From Serratia ficaria (GTDB lineage: Bacteria; Pseudomonadota; Gammaproteobacteria; Enterobacterales; Enterobacteriaceae): DNA of 64,000 nt. Location: positions 3,534,001-3,598,000 of the forward strand of contig NZ_LT906479.1 in the NCBI RefSeq assembly GCF_900187015.1, written 5' to 3'. Below are positions 1 to 9,377 of this stretch, one piece after another. The translations under genes were made by a program, and so were the position numbers. The notes beneath the pieces are model-generated. The model was not told the DNA's origin and ran no database searches. It saw nothing but the letters and a program-made list of their open reading frames with translations. Position 1 is the stretch's first letter. The number at the start of each line of letters is the position of its first letter.

Positions 1-608
1 TCGTATTGATCGGTGACAGCCACGGCGCCCACCTGTGGCGCGCCATCAGCCTGGCCGCCGGCGATAAGGTAAACCTGATGCAGGCTACCGCGTCAGGCTG
101 CAAGCCGGTCACCGAGCAGAAAATGAGCAACCGCTGCACCGATTTAATAAACTACGTGTACAAAGACTTTATTCCCAATAACAAGATCGATGGCGTGATC
201 ATCTCAGCGCGCTGGAATCAATACGATAAAGATCAGCTTATTAAAACCATAGCTTATCTGCGGAAATATACGGAAAACTTTTACATACTGGGGCCGACGG
301 TCGAGTACAAGGGCCCGCTGCCGGAACTGCTGGCTTATCAGGAAAATGGCGATCCTGCGCTGGCGAGCCGTTCTATCGTTAAAGGCCGGAAAGCGATGGA
401 CAGCGAATTGAAAACGCTGACGGCGTCCATGAAGGTCAACTATATCTCGGTTTACGACTTGATTTGCCCGGCGGGCCATTGCCTGGAAATGACCGACAGC
501 GGCCAACCTTCTGCCTTCGACTACGGCCACTTTACCCTAAGCGGCGCAAACTATGTCGCAAAGGGCATCGTCAACCAGCTCAACAATCATCACTTCTTTT
601 ACCCCTAG
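1..608 (+). CDS. C-terminal SGNH domain of an acyltransferase-3 family protein (5' end outside window)
   Basis: The reading frame is already open at the window edge, so this is the tail of a larger protein. The visible 200 residues begin with a GDSHGAHLW block, the nucleophile motif of SGNH/GDSL esterase-like domains. They end with a DYGHFTLSGANYVA segment, which supplies the Asp/His pair of the same fold. SGNH domains of this kind are usually fused behind a ten-helix acyltransferase-3 (OafA/YrhL-like) membrane domain that O-acetylates surface polysaccharide. The TTG at position 6 is an internal codon, not a likely start. The family is clear; the fusion to a membrane domain is inferred, because that part is not in the window. 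Confidence 0.75.
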   Translation, partial: VLIGDSHGAHLWRAISLAAGDKVNLMQATASGCKPVTEQKMSNRCTDLINYVYKDFIPNNKIDGVIISARWNQYDKDQLIKTIAYLRKYTENFYILGPTVEYKGPLPELLAYQENGDPALASRSIVKGRKAMDSELKTLTASMKVNYISVYDLICPAGHCLEMTDSGQPSAFDYGHFTLSGANYVAKGIVNQLNNHHFFYP

Positions 609-764
609 ATAGCCTTTTCTCTCGCTGCTCAGAGGCTCGCATTTTGCGAGCCTCTTTGCCCTATACCACTTATTCAGATTGGTTATAAATATATAATCAA
701 TTTCTCTTTTATGCCGCCGAAACGTAGTCTTGTCAGCAAGGAATTTGATGAAGGACTGAGTTAT

Positions 765-1841
765 ATGGCGACCGATACTACGCATACCTTTCCAGAACGG
801 CGTTATCCCCTGTTCGGCCTGCCGCGGCTGGTGCCGGGGCTGCTGCTGACCGGCGCGCTGACCGCGCTGGCCATCTGGGCCGGCGACCTGCCCTGGGTGG
901 CGGGATTGGGCTTGGGGGCGCTGACGCTGGCGATCCTGTTCGGCATTCTGGTGGGCAACACGCTTTATCCCTGGCTGCAGCCCAGCTGCCACAGCGGGGT
1001 TCAGCTGGCCAAACAGCGTCTGCTGCGGCTGGGCATCATTCTCTACGGCTTCCGGCTGACCTTTCAGCAGATCGCCGACGTCGGCGCCACCGGCATCATT
1101 ATCGACGCGTTGACGCTGACCACCACCTTCCTGTTGGCCTGCTGGCTGGGCAAGAAAGTGTTCGGCATCGACAGCCAGACCGCGATGCTGATCGGCGCCG
1201 GCAGCAGCATCTGCGGCGCGGCGGCGGTGATGGCCACCGAACCGGTGCTGAAGGCCGACTCCAGCAAGGTGGCGGTGGCGGTGGCGACCGTGGTGGTGTT
1301 CGGCACCCTGGCTATCTTCGTTTACCCGTGGCTGTACCAGCTGAATGCGCACTTCCAGTGGCTGCCGCTCAGCCAGGAGACCTTCGGCATCTACGCCGGC
1401 TCCACCATCCACGAAGTGGCCCAGGTGGTGGCGGCCGGCCACGCCATCGGCCCGGACGCCGAAAACGCCGCGGTGATCGCCAAAATGATCCGCGTCATGA
1501 TGCTGGCCCCGTTCCTGCTGCTGCTTTCCGGTTACATCAGCCGCGGCAGCGCCACCGGCAAGGCGGACAAATCCGCCATCACCATTCCCTGGTTCGCGGT
1601 GCTGTTCATCGCCGTCGCCGGTCTGAATTCGTTCGACCTGCTCCCGGCCACGCTGGTGCGGCATCTGATTACCGCCGACACCTGGATGCTGGCGATGGCG
1701 ATGGCGGCGCTGGGGCTGACCACCCACATCAGCGCGGTACGTCAGGCCGGGGTAAAACCGATTCTGCTGGCCACCCTGCTGTTTGTCTGGCTGATCGTCG
1801 GCGGCGGCGCGATTAACCAACTGGTGCAGTCGCTGCTTTAA
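765..1841 (+). CDS. yeiH: YeiH family putative sulfate exporter (UPF0324)
   Basis: This 358-residue polytopic inner-membrane protein has about ten hydrophobic segments. It matches E. coli YeiH in length and in position directly upstream of nfo. Family hallmarks visible are the [14 protein letters not shown] block near residue 150 and the [12 protein letters not shown] block near residue 215. I chose the ATG at 765 because an AAGGA ribosome-binding site lies just upstream; an in-frame ATG at 711 has no such site. The family is annotated as a putative sulfate exporter, but the substrate is weakly established. A hairpin with a T run follows the stop. The adjacent yeiE regulator of E. coli is not in view. 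Confidence 0.9.
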   Translation: MATDTTHTFPERRYPLFGLPRLVPGLLLTGALTALAIWAGDLPWVAGLGLGALTLAILFGILVGNTLYPWLQPSCHSGVQLAKQRLLRLGIILYGFRLTFQQIADVGATGIIIDALTLTTTFLLACWLGKKVFGIDSQTAMLIGAGSSICGAAAVMATEPVLKADSSKVAVAVATVVVFGTLAIFVYPWLYQLNAHFQWLPLSQETFGIYAGSTIHEVAQVVAAGHAIGPDAENAAVIAKMIRVMMLAPFLLLLSGYISRGSATGKADKSAITIPWFAVLFIAVAGLNSFDLLPATLVRHLITADTWMLAMAMAALGLTTHISAVRQAGVKPILLATLLFVWLIVGGGAINQLVQSLL

Positions 1842-1852
1842 CCTCCCCTTCG

Positions 1853-1877
1853 GCCCGCTTCGGCGGGCTATTTTTTT
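1853..1877 (+). terminator. Rho-independent terminator of yeiH
   Basis: A six-base-pair stem, GCCCGC/GCGGGC, closes on a TTCG tetraloop and is followed by seven T residues. It lies 12 bases after the yeiH stop, in the normal place for an intrinsic terminator, and separates yeiH from nfo. Confidence 0.85.
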
Positions 1878-1938
1878 CCGCCATTCAATCTGCCCGCCAT
1901 CAATGCCATAATGACGCCGATAACACAGGAGAATCAAA

Positions 1939-2778
1939 ATGAAGTTTGTCGGTGCACATGTCAGCGCGTCAGGCGGCGTGGATCAGGCGGTTATCCGCGC
2001 GCACGAATTAGAGGCGACCGCGTTCGCCCTGTTCACCAAAAATCAGCGTCAGTGGAAGGCCGCCCCGCTGCCCGCCGACGTGATCGATAAGTTTAAAAGC
2101 GCCTGCGCCCAGTACGGCTTCGGCCCGGGGCAAATCCTGCCGCACGACAGCTATCTGATCAACCTGGGCCACCCGGTCGGCGAAGCGTTGGAAAAATCGC
2201 GCGACGCCTTTCTCGATGAAATGCAGCGCTGCGAACAGCTGGGCCTGACGTTGCTGAACTTCCATCCCGGCAGCCATCTGCTGCAGATTGAGGAAGACAA
2301 ATGCCTGGCGCGCATCGCCGAGTCGATCAATATCGTGCTGGATAAAACCCAGGGCGTGACGGCGGTGATCGAGAATACCGCCGGCCAGGGCAGCAACCTG
2401 GGCTTCAAATTCGAACACCTGGCGGCCATCATCGACGGCGTGGAAGACAAGAGCCGCGTCGGCGTTTGCATCGACACCTGCCACGCCTTCGCCGCCGGTT
2501 ACGACCTGCGCACCGAAGCGGACTGCGAGCAAACCTTTAAGCAGCTCGGCGATATCGTCGGCTTCAACTACCTGCGCGGCATGCACCTGAACGACGCCAA
2601 GAGCGAGTTCAACAGCCGCGTCGACCGCCACCACAGCTTGGGCGAAGGCAACATCGGCAAAACGGTGTTCAGCTACATCATGCGCGATGCGCGCTTCGAC
2701 AATATTCCGCTGATCCTCGAAACGGTGAACCCGGACATCTGGGCGGAAGAAATCGCCTGGCTGAAAGCGCAGCAGTAA
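1939..2778 (+). CDS. nfo: Endonuclease IV, AP endonuclease
   Basis: This protein of 279 residues (E. coli Nfo is about 285) is the zinc-dependent apurinic/apyrimidinic endonuclease of base excision repair; it nicks DNA 5' to abasic sites. It begins with the family start [17 protein letters not shown] and carries the metal-ligand blocks [31 protein letters not shown] and MHLNDAKSE in the expected order. An AGGAG ribosome-binding site stands upstream of the ATG. In E. coli nfo is induced by SoxRS; I did not identify a clear SoxS box in the short space behind the yeiH terminator. It converges with the DJ-1-like gene. Confidence 0.97.
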   Translation: MKFVGAHVSASGGVDQAVIRAHELEATAFALFTKNQRQWKAAPLPADVIDKFKSACAQYGFGPGQILPHDSYLINLGHPVGEALEKSRDAFLDEMQRCEQLGLTLLNFHPGSHLLQIEEDKCLARIAESINIVLDKTQGVTAVIENTAGQGSNLGFKFEHLAAIIDGVEDKSRVGVCIDTCHAFAAGYDLRTEADCEQTFKQLGDIVGFNYLRGMHLNDAKSEFNSRVDRHHSLGEGNIGKTVFSYIMRDARFDNIPLILETVNPDIWAEEIAWLKAQQ

Positions 2779-2798
2779 CCGCTCAGACGGCGGCGTTC

Positions 2799-3371
2799 TC
2801 AGGCATGTTCGGCGGCCAGCATGGCTTTGAACTGTGTCACCGTCGCCTCATCGATCCCCAGGGCGCTGAAAATAGCGGCGGCAAAGCTGACTGGCGCGGT
2901 GCCCGGCGCCGTGATGACGTTGGTGTCCGCCACCGCTGAGGCACTGGCGATAAAAAGCGGTTCGCCGGTGTAGTTCTTTGCGTTGCGCGTTAAAAATCCC
3001 ACCTCGTTGGACGTATGCGCCCTGTCGTTAAGCAAACCCGCACGCGCCAGTGCCAATGTACCGCCACAGATACCCGCTAACGTTATGCCTCGCAGATGCT
3101 GGGCGTTAAGCAATGCGCCGATATCCGGCGCCTGTTCGCGTTCCCATAGGGTGCCCCCCACGACCACCACGGCATCGGGATGCCATGCCGCCAGTTCGTC
3201 CAGCCCCTTTGAAACCTCGCAGACCAGGCCGCCCTGCGAACGAATTCGCCCCACCTGCGGCGCAAAAAATGCCACCTCCAGCCCATAGAAAGGCCCACCG
3301 ATGCCAGCGATCAAAGCGTATTCCCAGTCGGCAAAGCCCGGGGTCATTATCACTGCCGCTTTTTTATTCAT
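2799..3371 (-). CDS. DJ-1/PfpI family protein
   Basis: This is a 190-residue protein of the class I glutamine-amidotransferase-like DJ-1/PfpI superfamily. The nucleophile elbow AGICGGT puts the reactive cysteine at residue 102, and an acidic partner lies in the N-terminal GFADWE motif at about residue 17. The length is typical of single-domain members. Members are described as stress-related or glyoxalase/deglycase-like, but the substrate here cannot be told from sequence. It converges with nfo, and a spacer of about 130 bases that holds the fruA terminator separates it from fruA. No signal peptide is present, so it is probably cytoplasmic. Confidence 0.85.
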   Translation of the reverse strand: MNKKAAVIMTPGFADWEYALIAGIGGPFYGLEVAFFAPQVGRIRSQGGLVCEVSKGLDELAAWHPDAVVVVGGTLWEREQAPDIGALLNAQHLRGITLAGICGGTLALARAGLLNDRAHTSNEVGFLTRNAKNYTGEPLFIASASAVADTNVITAPGTAPVSFAAAIFSALGIDEATVTQFKAMLAAEHA

Positions 3372-3457
3372 TGATTCTCCGGTTAAACGTCGGTTTCCGT
3401 CTGCCCACCATCATAGAAACAGTTGGGGCTTTTAGCCATGCGGCGGCCGGAAATGAC

Positions 3458-3484
3458 AAAGCGCGACCCAAGGGCCGCGCTTTG
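3458..3484 (-). terminator. Terminator of the fruBKA operon
   Basis: The minus-strand transcript would fold the arms of GCGCGACCCAAGGGCCGCGC into a stem closed by CTT, followed by TTTGTC. It lies about 20 bases downstream of the fruA stop codon. The T run is short, so efficiency is uncertain. Confidence 0.6.
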
Positions 3485-3504
3485 CTTACTTGCCTGCGTA
3501 ACCG

Positions 3505-5193
3505 TTAAGCCAGGGTGGCCGCCGGCGCTTCGGCGCGTTTCAGCAGGGCGTAAGCCACGCCCGCCAGCAGCGTACCCGCGGCGATCGCCACCAGGTACAG
3601 CAACACCGGCGTGATGGCGCCCGGGATCAGCAGCACGAACAGGCCGCCGTGCGGCGCCATCAGCTTGGCGCCGAACGCCATCGACAGCGCGCCGGTCAGC
3701 GCCCCGCCGGCGATGCAGCAAGGCAGTACGCGCATCGGATCACGGGCCGCGAACGGGATGGCCCCTTCGGAGATAAAGCACAGGCCCAGCACCAGCGCCG
3801 CTTTACCGCCTTCCTGCTCGGATTTCTGGAACTTGCGGCGCGCCAGCAGCGTCGCCAGCCCCATCGCCAGCGGCGGCACCATACCGGCGGCCATAATCGC
3901 CGCCATTGGCGCATACACCGAGGAGCTCAGCAACGCCACGCCGAAGGCGTAAGCCGCTTTGTTCACCGGGCCGCCCATATCGGTACACATCATCGCGCCG
4001 AGGATAGCCCCCAACAACACCGCGTTGGCGGTGCCCAGCGACTGCAGCCAGTGGGTCAGGCCTTCCATGATTTTCGCCACCGGCGTGCCGACCACGTAAA
4101 TCATGATCAGGCCGGTGATCAGGCTGGCCACCAGCGGAATGATCAGAATCGGCTTCAGCGCTTCCATGCTTTGCGGCAGGCGCAGCTTGCCGCTGATCGC
4201 CTTGGCGACATAGCCCGCCAGGAAACCGGCGATGATGCCGCCGAGGAAGCCGGCGCCGGTGCTCACCGCCAGCATGCCGCCGATCAGGCCGGGGGTCAGG
4301 CCGGGACGGTCAGCGATCGAGAAGGCGATAAAACCGGCCAATACCGGCACCATCAGCGCGAAGGCCGAGCCGCCGCCGATCTGCATCAGCGCCGCCGCCA
4401 GAGTGCCTTTGACTTCAAACGCCTTGATGCCGAACACGAACGACAGCGCGATGCACAAGCCGCCGGCCACCACCATCGGCAGCATGTACGACACGCCGGT
4501 CAGCAGGTGGCGATAAGGGCCGTTGCCCTCTTTCTTTTTCCCTGTCGGCGCCGCGCCGCCGCTTTTTTGCGGCTGAAACACTTCGGCTTCGGCCAGCGCC
4601 TTGTCCAGCTCCTGCGCGGTTTTCTTCAACGCCAGGCCGGTTGAGGTGCGGTACATCGGCTTACCGGCAAACTTGTCCAGATCCACTTCAATATCGGCCG
4701 CCACGATCACCAGATCGGCCGCCGCGACCTCTTCCGGCGTGATGGCGTTGCCGGCGCCTACCGAGCCGCGGGTTTCCACCTTCACCCACCAGCCGCGCTT
4801 CTTCGCTTCGCTTTCAATGGCTTCGGCCGCCATAAAGGTGTGCGCCACGCCGGTCGGGCAGGCGGTGATCGCCACGATGCGTTTTTGCCCGGCGGCTTTC
4901 GCCGGAGCGGCGGCCTGAGCCGGCGCCTGATAGGCCTTGGCCCCGGCCCTGGCCTGCGCCAGGAAGGCTTCCGGCTCGCGAACCGCCTGTTCAACCTCCC
5001 CCAGGTAAACCAATTTGCCGTTCAGCGCGGCGTCGACGGGCACGGCCTGCCCCGCTACCACCACCAGCTCGGCGTCCGCCGGCGACGCCGCCAGCGTCAG
5101 GCCGGTTTTGGCCGCGGCGGCTTCAAGCATGCGTTTCGCCAGGTGGCTACGGGCCTGTCCCAGCGAGCTGTCTATCATCAGCAGCGTTTTCAT
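3505..5193 (-). CDS. fruA: PTS fructose transporter, EIIB'BC component
   Basis: FruA imports fructose across the inner membrane and phosphorylates it at C1. The 562 residues contain a degenerate N-terminal IIB' domain, then a IIB domain with the phosphoacceptor motif ITACPTGVAHTF (Cys112), then a IIC membrane domain of about eight to ten helices (roughly residues 230-555). An Ala/Pro-rich linker around residues 85-105 joins IIB' to IIB. It is the last gene of fruBKA: it starts 12 bases after fruK and is followed by a hairpin. Length and domain order match E. coli FruA (563 residues). Confidence 0.97.
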   Translation of the reverse strand: MKTLLMIDSSLGQARSHLAKRMLEAAAAKTGLTLAASPADAELVVVAGQAVPVDAALNGKLVYLGEVEQAVREPEAFLAQARAGAKAYQAPAQAAAPAKAAGQKRIVAITACPTGVAHTFMAAEAIESEAKKRGWWVKVETRGSVGAGNAITPEEVAAADLVIVAADIEVDLDKFAGKPMYRTSTGLALKKTAQELDKALAEAEVFQPQKSGGAAPTGKKKEGNGPYRHLLTGVSYMLPMVVAGGLCIALSFVFGIKAFEVKGTLAAALMQIGGGSAFALMVPVLAGFIAFSIADRPGLTPGLIGGMLAVSTGAGFLGGIIAGFLAGYVAKAISGKLRLPQSMEALKPILIIPLVASLITGLIMIYVVGTPVAKIMEGLTHWLQSLGTANAVLLGAILGAMMCTDMGGPVNKAAYAFGVALLSSSVYAPMAAIMAAGMVPPLAMGLATLLARRKFQKSEQEGGKAALVLGLCFISEGAIPFAARDPMRVLPCCIAGGALTGALSMAFGAKLMAPHGGLFVLLIPGAITPVLLYLVAIAAGTLLAGVAYALLKRAEAPAATLA

Positions 5194-5205
5194 TCTGCCT
5201 CCTGC

Positions 5206-6147
5206 TTATGGGTTGAAAGGTTTCAGGTCGACGCGCGCCATCATCGCGGCCAACTGGGGACGATCGGTCACGCCGACGTTGCTCTGGCTTACCGCCAGCG
5301 CGGCCACGGCGGTGGCCAAACGCAAAGTATGTTCACTGGATTCGCGCATCAGCAGGCCGTAAATCAGGCCGCCGACCATCGAGTCGCCGGCGCCCACGGT
5401 GCTGACCACCTCGCAAGACGGCGGTTTGGCGATCCAGGCGCCGGACGCGTTCACCCACAGCGCCCCTTCGGCGCCGAGCGAGATAACCACGTGGGCGATG
5501 CCCTGATCGCGCAGCGCATGCGCGGCTTCCACCACGTCGGCCAACTGCGGCAGCGGGCGCCCCGCCCAAATTTCCAGCTCGCGGCGGTTCGGCTTCACCA
5601 GCCATGGCGCGGCTTTCAGCCCGGCGACCAGCGCCTCGCGGCTGCTGTCGAAAATGATGCACGGGCACTGCGCGCGCAGGCGGATCATCCAGTCGGTAAA
5701 GGCGTCGGGATCGACGCCGGCCGGCAGGCTGCCGCTGACCGCCACCATGTCGAACTGGCCCAGCCAGCTCAGGGAGTCATTGACGAAACGCTCCCAGTCC
5801 TGCGGCGTTACCTCAAAGCCGGAGAAGTTGAAATCGGTCACTTCACCGTCTTTCTCGGTCAGCTTGACGTTGATGCGGGTACGTCCCGGCACCACCTGGA
5901 AACGGTTGGCGATGCCCAGATCGCTGAACAGCAGCTGGAAGCCGTCCTGGTTGTCTTTGCCTAAAAAACCGCCGACGGTGACGTCGATGCCCAAGTCTTT
6001 CAACACCTTGGCGACGTTGATCCCTTTACCTGCCGCGTGCAGGCCGGCGGTTTTCACCCGGTTGACTTCCCCGCGCTCGATCTCCGGGCAGAACCCCACC
6101 AGATCGTAAGCCGGGTTCAGGGTGATTGTTGCTACTCTTCTGCTCAT
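5206..6147 (-). CDS. fruK: 1-phosphofructokinase
   Basis: FruK phosphorylates fructose 1-phosphate with ATP to fructose 1,6-bisphosphate, passing the FruA product into glycolysis. The 313-residue PfkB-family protein opens with an [11 protein letters not shown] block typical of the family. It carries the PfkB signature [13 protein letters not shown] near residue 250, whose Asp is the catalytic base. Its start overlaps the fruB stop by four bases, which indicates translational coupling. Fructose 1-phosphate, its substrate, is also the inducer that releases Cra, so the operon controls its own repressor signal. Confidence 0.97.
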   Translation of the reverse strand: MSRRVATITLNPAYDLVGFCPEIERGEVNRVKTAGLHAAGKGINVAKVLKDLGIDVTVGGFLGKDNQDGFQLLFSDLGIANRFQVVPGRTRINVKLTEKDGEVTDFNFSGFEVTPQDWERFVNDSLSWLGQFDMVAVSGSLPAGVDPDAFTDWMIRLRAQCPCIIFDSSREALVAGLKAAPWLVKPNRRELEIWAGRPLPQLADVVEAAHALRDQGIAHVVISLGAEGALWVNASGAWIAKPPSCEVVSTVGAGDSMVGGLIYGLLMRESSEHTLRLATAVAALAVSQSNVGVTDRPQLAAMMARVDLKPFNP

Positions 6148-7277
6148 GCTGCGCCCTCGCCCAGTCCTTCAGTAATGGCTTCGCCAATCGCTTTCAGCGC
6201 GGCTTCAGCATCTTCTCCATTGGCGGTAAAGCGCAGGTGATGCCCTTTTTTCACGCCCAACGCCACCACCTTCATCAGGCTGCGGCCGTTGGCCGGCTTG
6301 CCGCTGCCGTCCAGGTTGGTGACGGTAATTTCACTGCTGAACTGCTTGATCACGTTAACCAGCGCGGTGCCCGGCCGGGCATGCAGGCCGTGTTCGTTGC
6401 GGATCACGTACTCGGCGCTCAGCGTGGCGCTTTCTTCCGCCACCTCGCTGGTCAGCAGCGCCAACAGGGTAGCGGCGTCGGCGTTCAGCAAGCGTTCAGC
6501 TTTATTGGCCAGCAGCAGATCGCCCAAATAGTTCAGCACCGCCAGCGGCTGCGGATCGGCGACGGACAGCGTCAACAGCAGCGCCACCGGCTCGCCGTCT
6601 TCGTCGAACGCCTGCGCCGGGCGGCTGACGGTGGCCGCGCTGGCCAGGTTGCCCTCGGTGCTGTCGCTCAGCCAGATACCCTGCCCCAGATTCAGCGGCT
6701 TGCGGGTGATCACGTCGCTGACGAACTGCGCGTTGACCGCGCCGATCTTCTGCAACCTGCCGGCGTTGAGCGCCTGCAGCGTCATCAGGCTGTCGGCGGC
6801 GACGTCGAGCGCAATCAGGGACGCGTCGAAACGGAACTCGGCCGCCTGTTTCTCGCCCATCAGCAGGCTGCGCAGCTCTTCCGCAGAGTCGGTTTTCGCC
6901 AGCTGATCGGCGACGCTGTCGTCGCTCAGCACGTGGGTCAACTGACGCAGCAGCGCCAAATGTTCGTCGGAGCGGGCGGCGATGCCGATCACCACATAGG
7001 CGGTCTGGCCTTCGCCCCATTCGATGCCCTGCGGAAACTGGAACACCTGAACCCCGGTGTTCAGCACCAAATCGCGGGTATCGGTGGTGCCGTGCGGGAT
7101 GGCGATGCCATTGCCCAGGTAGGTGGAGGTTTGCAGCTCGCGCTGCAACATGCCGTCCACGTAGGCGGCGCTAACGCAGCCGGCCGCGGTAAGCGCGGCG
7201 GCCACCTGGCGGATGGCGTCCTGTTTGTCGCCGGCGGCGGCGCCCAGGTGAATGTCTTGCGGTGACAACTGGAACAT
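6144..7277 (-). CDS. fruB: Fused PTS fructose EIIA/HPr protein (FPr)
   Basis: FruB carries phosphate from enzyme I to FruA and replaces general HPr for fructose uptake. The 377-residue cytoplasmic protein has an N-terminal EIIA domain with the active histidine at residue 62 in [12 protein letters not shown] central linker domain follows, and the C-terminal HPr domain has its active histidine in [13 protein letters not shown] at about residue 299. It is the first gene of the operon. Upstream, on the minus strand, are two Cra palindromes. The ATG is preceded by a GGAGAG ribosome-binding site. Confidence 0.97.
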   Translation of the reverse strand: MFQLSPQDIHLGAAAGDKQDAIRQVAAALTAAGCVSAAYVDGMLQRELQTSTYLGNGIAIPHGTTDTRDLVLNTGVQVFQFPQGIEWGEGQTAYVVIGIAARSDEHLALLRQLTHVLSDDSVADQLAKTDSAEELRSLLMGEKQAAEFRFDASLIALDVAADSLMTLQALNAGRLQKIGAVNAQFVSDVITRKPLNLGQGIWLSDSTEGNLASAATVSRPAQAFDEDGEPVALLLTLSVADPQPLAVLNYLGDLLLANKAERLLNADAATLLALLTSEVAEESATLSAEYVIRNEHGLHARPGTALVNVIKQFSSEITVTNLDGSGKPANGRSLMKVVALGVKKGHHLRFTANGEDAEAALKAIGEAITEGLGEGAA

Positions 7278-7297
7278 GATTCTCCTCTCCTGCTGAA

Positions 7298-7312
7298 TTG
7301 AATCGTTTCAGC
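7298..7312 (-). promoter_or_regulatory. Cra (FruR) operator, promoter-proximal copy at fruB
   Basis: On the minus strand this reads GCTGAAACGATTCAA, which agrees with the Cra consensus RSTGAAWCSNTHHW. It lies about 20 bases upstream of the fruB start. Cra represses fruBKA and is released by fructose 1-phosphate. Confidence 0.85.
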
Positions 7313-7362
7313 TTCATTGAGAAAAAGGAGCGTTACCTGCGGCGAGAGTCGCGGCCGATAAC

Positions 7363-7378
7363 GCTGAAACGTTTCAAG
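7363..7378. promoter_or_regulatory. Cra (FruR) operator, distal copy at fruB
   Basis: GCTGAAACGTTTCAAG contains the perfect palindrome TGAAACGTTTCA and fits the Cra consensus on both strands. Its centre lies about 66 bases from that of the proximal copy. Two operators before fruB is the arrangement known from E. coli. Confidence 0.88.
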
Positions 7379-7524
7379 GAGTGTGTGAGCTGCTCAGGAT
7401 GAAAGCAAGTTTTCTCCCTTTTGCCATTGCAGATTTTTGAGCTTCCGCACACTTTTCCCCAAGGGTTGGCCGCACGGCCGGCAAAATGACATACTGTGCT
7501 GAAACTTTGCTGAAGGAGAAAAGC

Positions 7525-7947
7525 ATGGCTGTCGTCACTGGCGTGGGGGTGATTATCGTTAACCCGCAGGGGGAAATATTGCTGGGAAAACGCTGCGGCC
7601 GGCACGCCCCTTTCTGGTCGATTCCCGGCGGGCATCTGGATGCCGGCGAAACCTTCGAACAGTGCGCCCAGCGCGAGATCGCCGAAGAAACCGGGTTACT
7701 GATCGATGCGCCGCGCTTTGTCGGCGTCAGTAATAATCTGCAAACCTGGCGCGCCGAAGGCAAACACACGGTGTCTGTTTGTCTGCAGGTGGCGCACCCC
7801 GGCGGCCAGGCCGAGTTGAAAGAGCCGGATAAATGCGCCGAGTGGCGCTGGTGCTCGCCCGAACATCTGCCGGAACCGCATTTCGAAGCCAGCCGCACCG
7901 CCATTCGCCTGTGGCTGAGCGGCCAGGCCTATCTGCCGAACGCATAA
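7525..7947 (+). CDS. Nudix hydrolase, NUDT15-like
   Basis: This is a 140-residue cytoplasmic hydrolase of nucleoside-diphosphate-linked compounds. Residues 36-58 form a perfect Nudix box (G-x5-E-x7-REIAEETGL). The surrounding GKRCGRHAPFWSIPGGHLDAG region resembles the NUDT15/MTH2 type, which hydrolyses modified or deoxy nucleoside triphosphates; that substrate is an inference. I chose the ATG at 7525 over an in-frame ATG at 7486 because an AAGGAG site sits seven bases before it. It is divergent from fruB and stands alone. With torC-torA it fills the space between fruB and setB, which are adjacent in E. coli. Confidence 0.85.
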   Translation: MAVVTGVGVIIVNPQGEILLGKRCGRHAPFWSIPGGHLDAGETFEQCAQREIAEETGLLIDAPRFVGVSNNLQTWRAEGKHTVSVCLQVAHPGGQAELKEPDKCAEWRWCSPEHLPEPHFEASRTAIRLWLSGQAYLPNA

Positions 7948-8204
7948 CCCAGCAGCGATCGCGGTTCATCCCCAGGCCGCGATCCTGCCGCCCCCGCCAT
8001 AATTCCTGATAAAAAACCGCTATATACAACAAGATATAACCCTAAATTATTCGCTAAACGCCATTTTATTGACCCAGAATAACCCTATGGTATTAGGTGC
8101 CTTTTATTATCAACCCGATAATCAGTACGGCATGCCGGCCCCCTGCGGCGGCGGCCCTTTGGCAAGATTTTACTTGTGATTTCATAATAATAAGCGGGTT
8201 TACC

Positions 8205-9365
8205 ATGAGCAAAAAACTGACTGGCTCCGAGAAAAAGCGCCGGTGGGGATGGGTATGGCTGGTGCTGTTGGGGATTATCCTCGGTGCGGCGCTGCTGGCC
8301 GGCACCGCCACCGTCTTCCATAAAACCAGCGACACCGCCTTCTGCGTTTCCTGCCACAGCATGCAACAGCCGCTGGCCGAATACCAAGGCAGCGTCCATT
8401 TCCAGAACGCCAAGGGCATCCGCGCCGAATGCGCCGACTGCCACGTGCCGCATGAGCCGCTCGATTACCTGTGGACCAAGGTCCGTGCGGTAAAAGACAT
8501 TTATGGCGAGATGGTCGGCACCCTCGATACGCCGGAGAAATACGAGGCGCACAAACTTGCGATGGCGCAGTCGGTGTGGAAAACGCTGAAAGAAAACGAC
8601 TCCGCCACCTGCCGCTCCTGCCACAGCTTTGACGCCATGGACATGACCGCCCAGCGGCCGGAAGCGCGCCTTCAGCACCCGGTGGCCATCAAGCAGGGTG
8701 AAACCTGCATCGACTGCCACAAAGGCGTGGCGCATATCCTGCCGGACATGAGCGGCGAAACCCAGGCGGGCGCCGCCGAGCTGGCGAAAGCTGCGGCGGA
8801 GACCGCCCCTGACGCCACGACCCTCTACACCATCGCCACCGAGCCGTTCTTCCTCAGCGCCGATGACAGCCACAACGCCGGCAACCTGATGCCGTCCACC
8901 GAAGTGCAGGTGGTGAAACAGGAGGGCGACAGGGTGTTGGCCAGCGTTGCAGGCTGGCAGCAGGACGGAGTCAGCGAAGTGTTCTACGCCGCCCAGGGCA
9001 AACGCATTCTCAGCGTGCTGCTGGGTGAAGACGCCCGCAAACAGCTGAAAACCGGCGACTCCCTGACCGATGCGGAAACCGGGCTGGTGTGGCATCGGGT
9101 AGCGCTGCAGGTCTGGCTGCCGCGCAAGCAGCTGATCGACGACCAGCAGAAAATCTGGCGCTACGCGGCGGACATGATGTCGGCCAACTGCACCGGCTGC
9201 CACGGGCTGACCGCGCTCGACCGTTTCAACGCCAACCAGTGGATCGGCGTGATTAAAGGCATGGCGCCGCGCACCTCGCTGACGCAGGAACAGCTGCGGG
9301 TGCTGACCCAGTACGTGCAAAAACACGCCAGCGATATGCCATCCGCCGCACCGGCCAAGCTTTAA
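8205..9365 (+). CDS. torC: Pentaheme c-type cytochrome of TMAO respiration (TorC/TorY family)
   Basis: TorC-type proteins pass electrons from membrane menaquinol to the periplasmic TMAO reductase. This 386-residue protein has an N-terminal membrane anchor (about residues 15-37) and five heme sites: CVSCH at 47, CADCH at 76, CRSCH at 136, CIDCH at 168 and CTGCH at 329. Four hemes sit in the NapC/NirT-like N-terminal domain and one in the C-terminal domain, as expected for TorC/TorY. The ATG at 8205 is chosen because it begins directly before the basic stretch and the membrane anchor. It lies 12 bases upstream of torA. TorC and TorY cannot be told apart with certainty here. Confidence 0.9.
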   Translation: MSKKLTGSEKKRRWGWVWLVLLGIILGAALLAGTATVFHKTSDTAFCVSCHSMQQPLAEYQGSVHFQNAKGIRAECADCHVPHEPLDYLWTKVRAVKDIYGEMVGTLDTPEKYEAHKLAMAQSVWKTLKENDSATCRSCHSFDAMDMTAQRPEARLQHPVAIKQGETCIDCHKGVAHILPDMSGETQAGAAELAKAAAETAPDATTLYTIATEPFFLSADDSHNAGNLMPSTEVQVVKQEGDRVLASVAGWQQDGVSEVFYAAQGKRILSVLLGEDARKQLKTGDSLTDAETGLVWHRVALQVWLPRKQLIDDQQKIWRYAADMMSANCTGCHGLTALDRFNANQWIGVIKGMAPRTSLTQEQLRVLTQYVQKHASDMPSAAPAKL

Positions 9366-9377
9366 GGGAGAAGCGCA

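Noticed and set aside
537..1937. A long minus-strand open frame opposite yeiH
   Set aside because: Its product is rich in Arg, His and Gln without any family motif, and it lies exactly antisense to a well-supported gene. G+C-rich DNA gives such open frames by chance. The same holds for the long frames opposite fruA, nrdA, radD, yejM, rcsD and others.
7948..8204. TorR boxes, FNR or NarP sites before torC
   Set aside because: I compared the gap with TTGATN4ATCAA and the CTGTTCATAT type sequence and found only weak likenesses, so no site is annotated.
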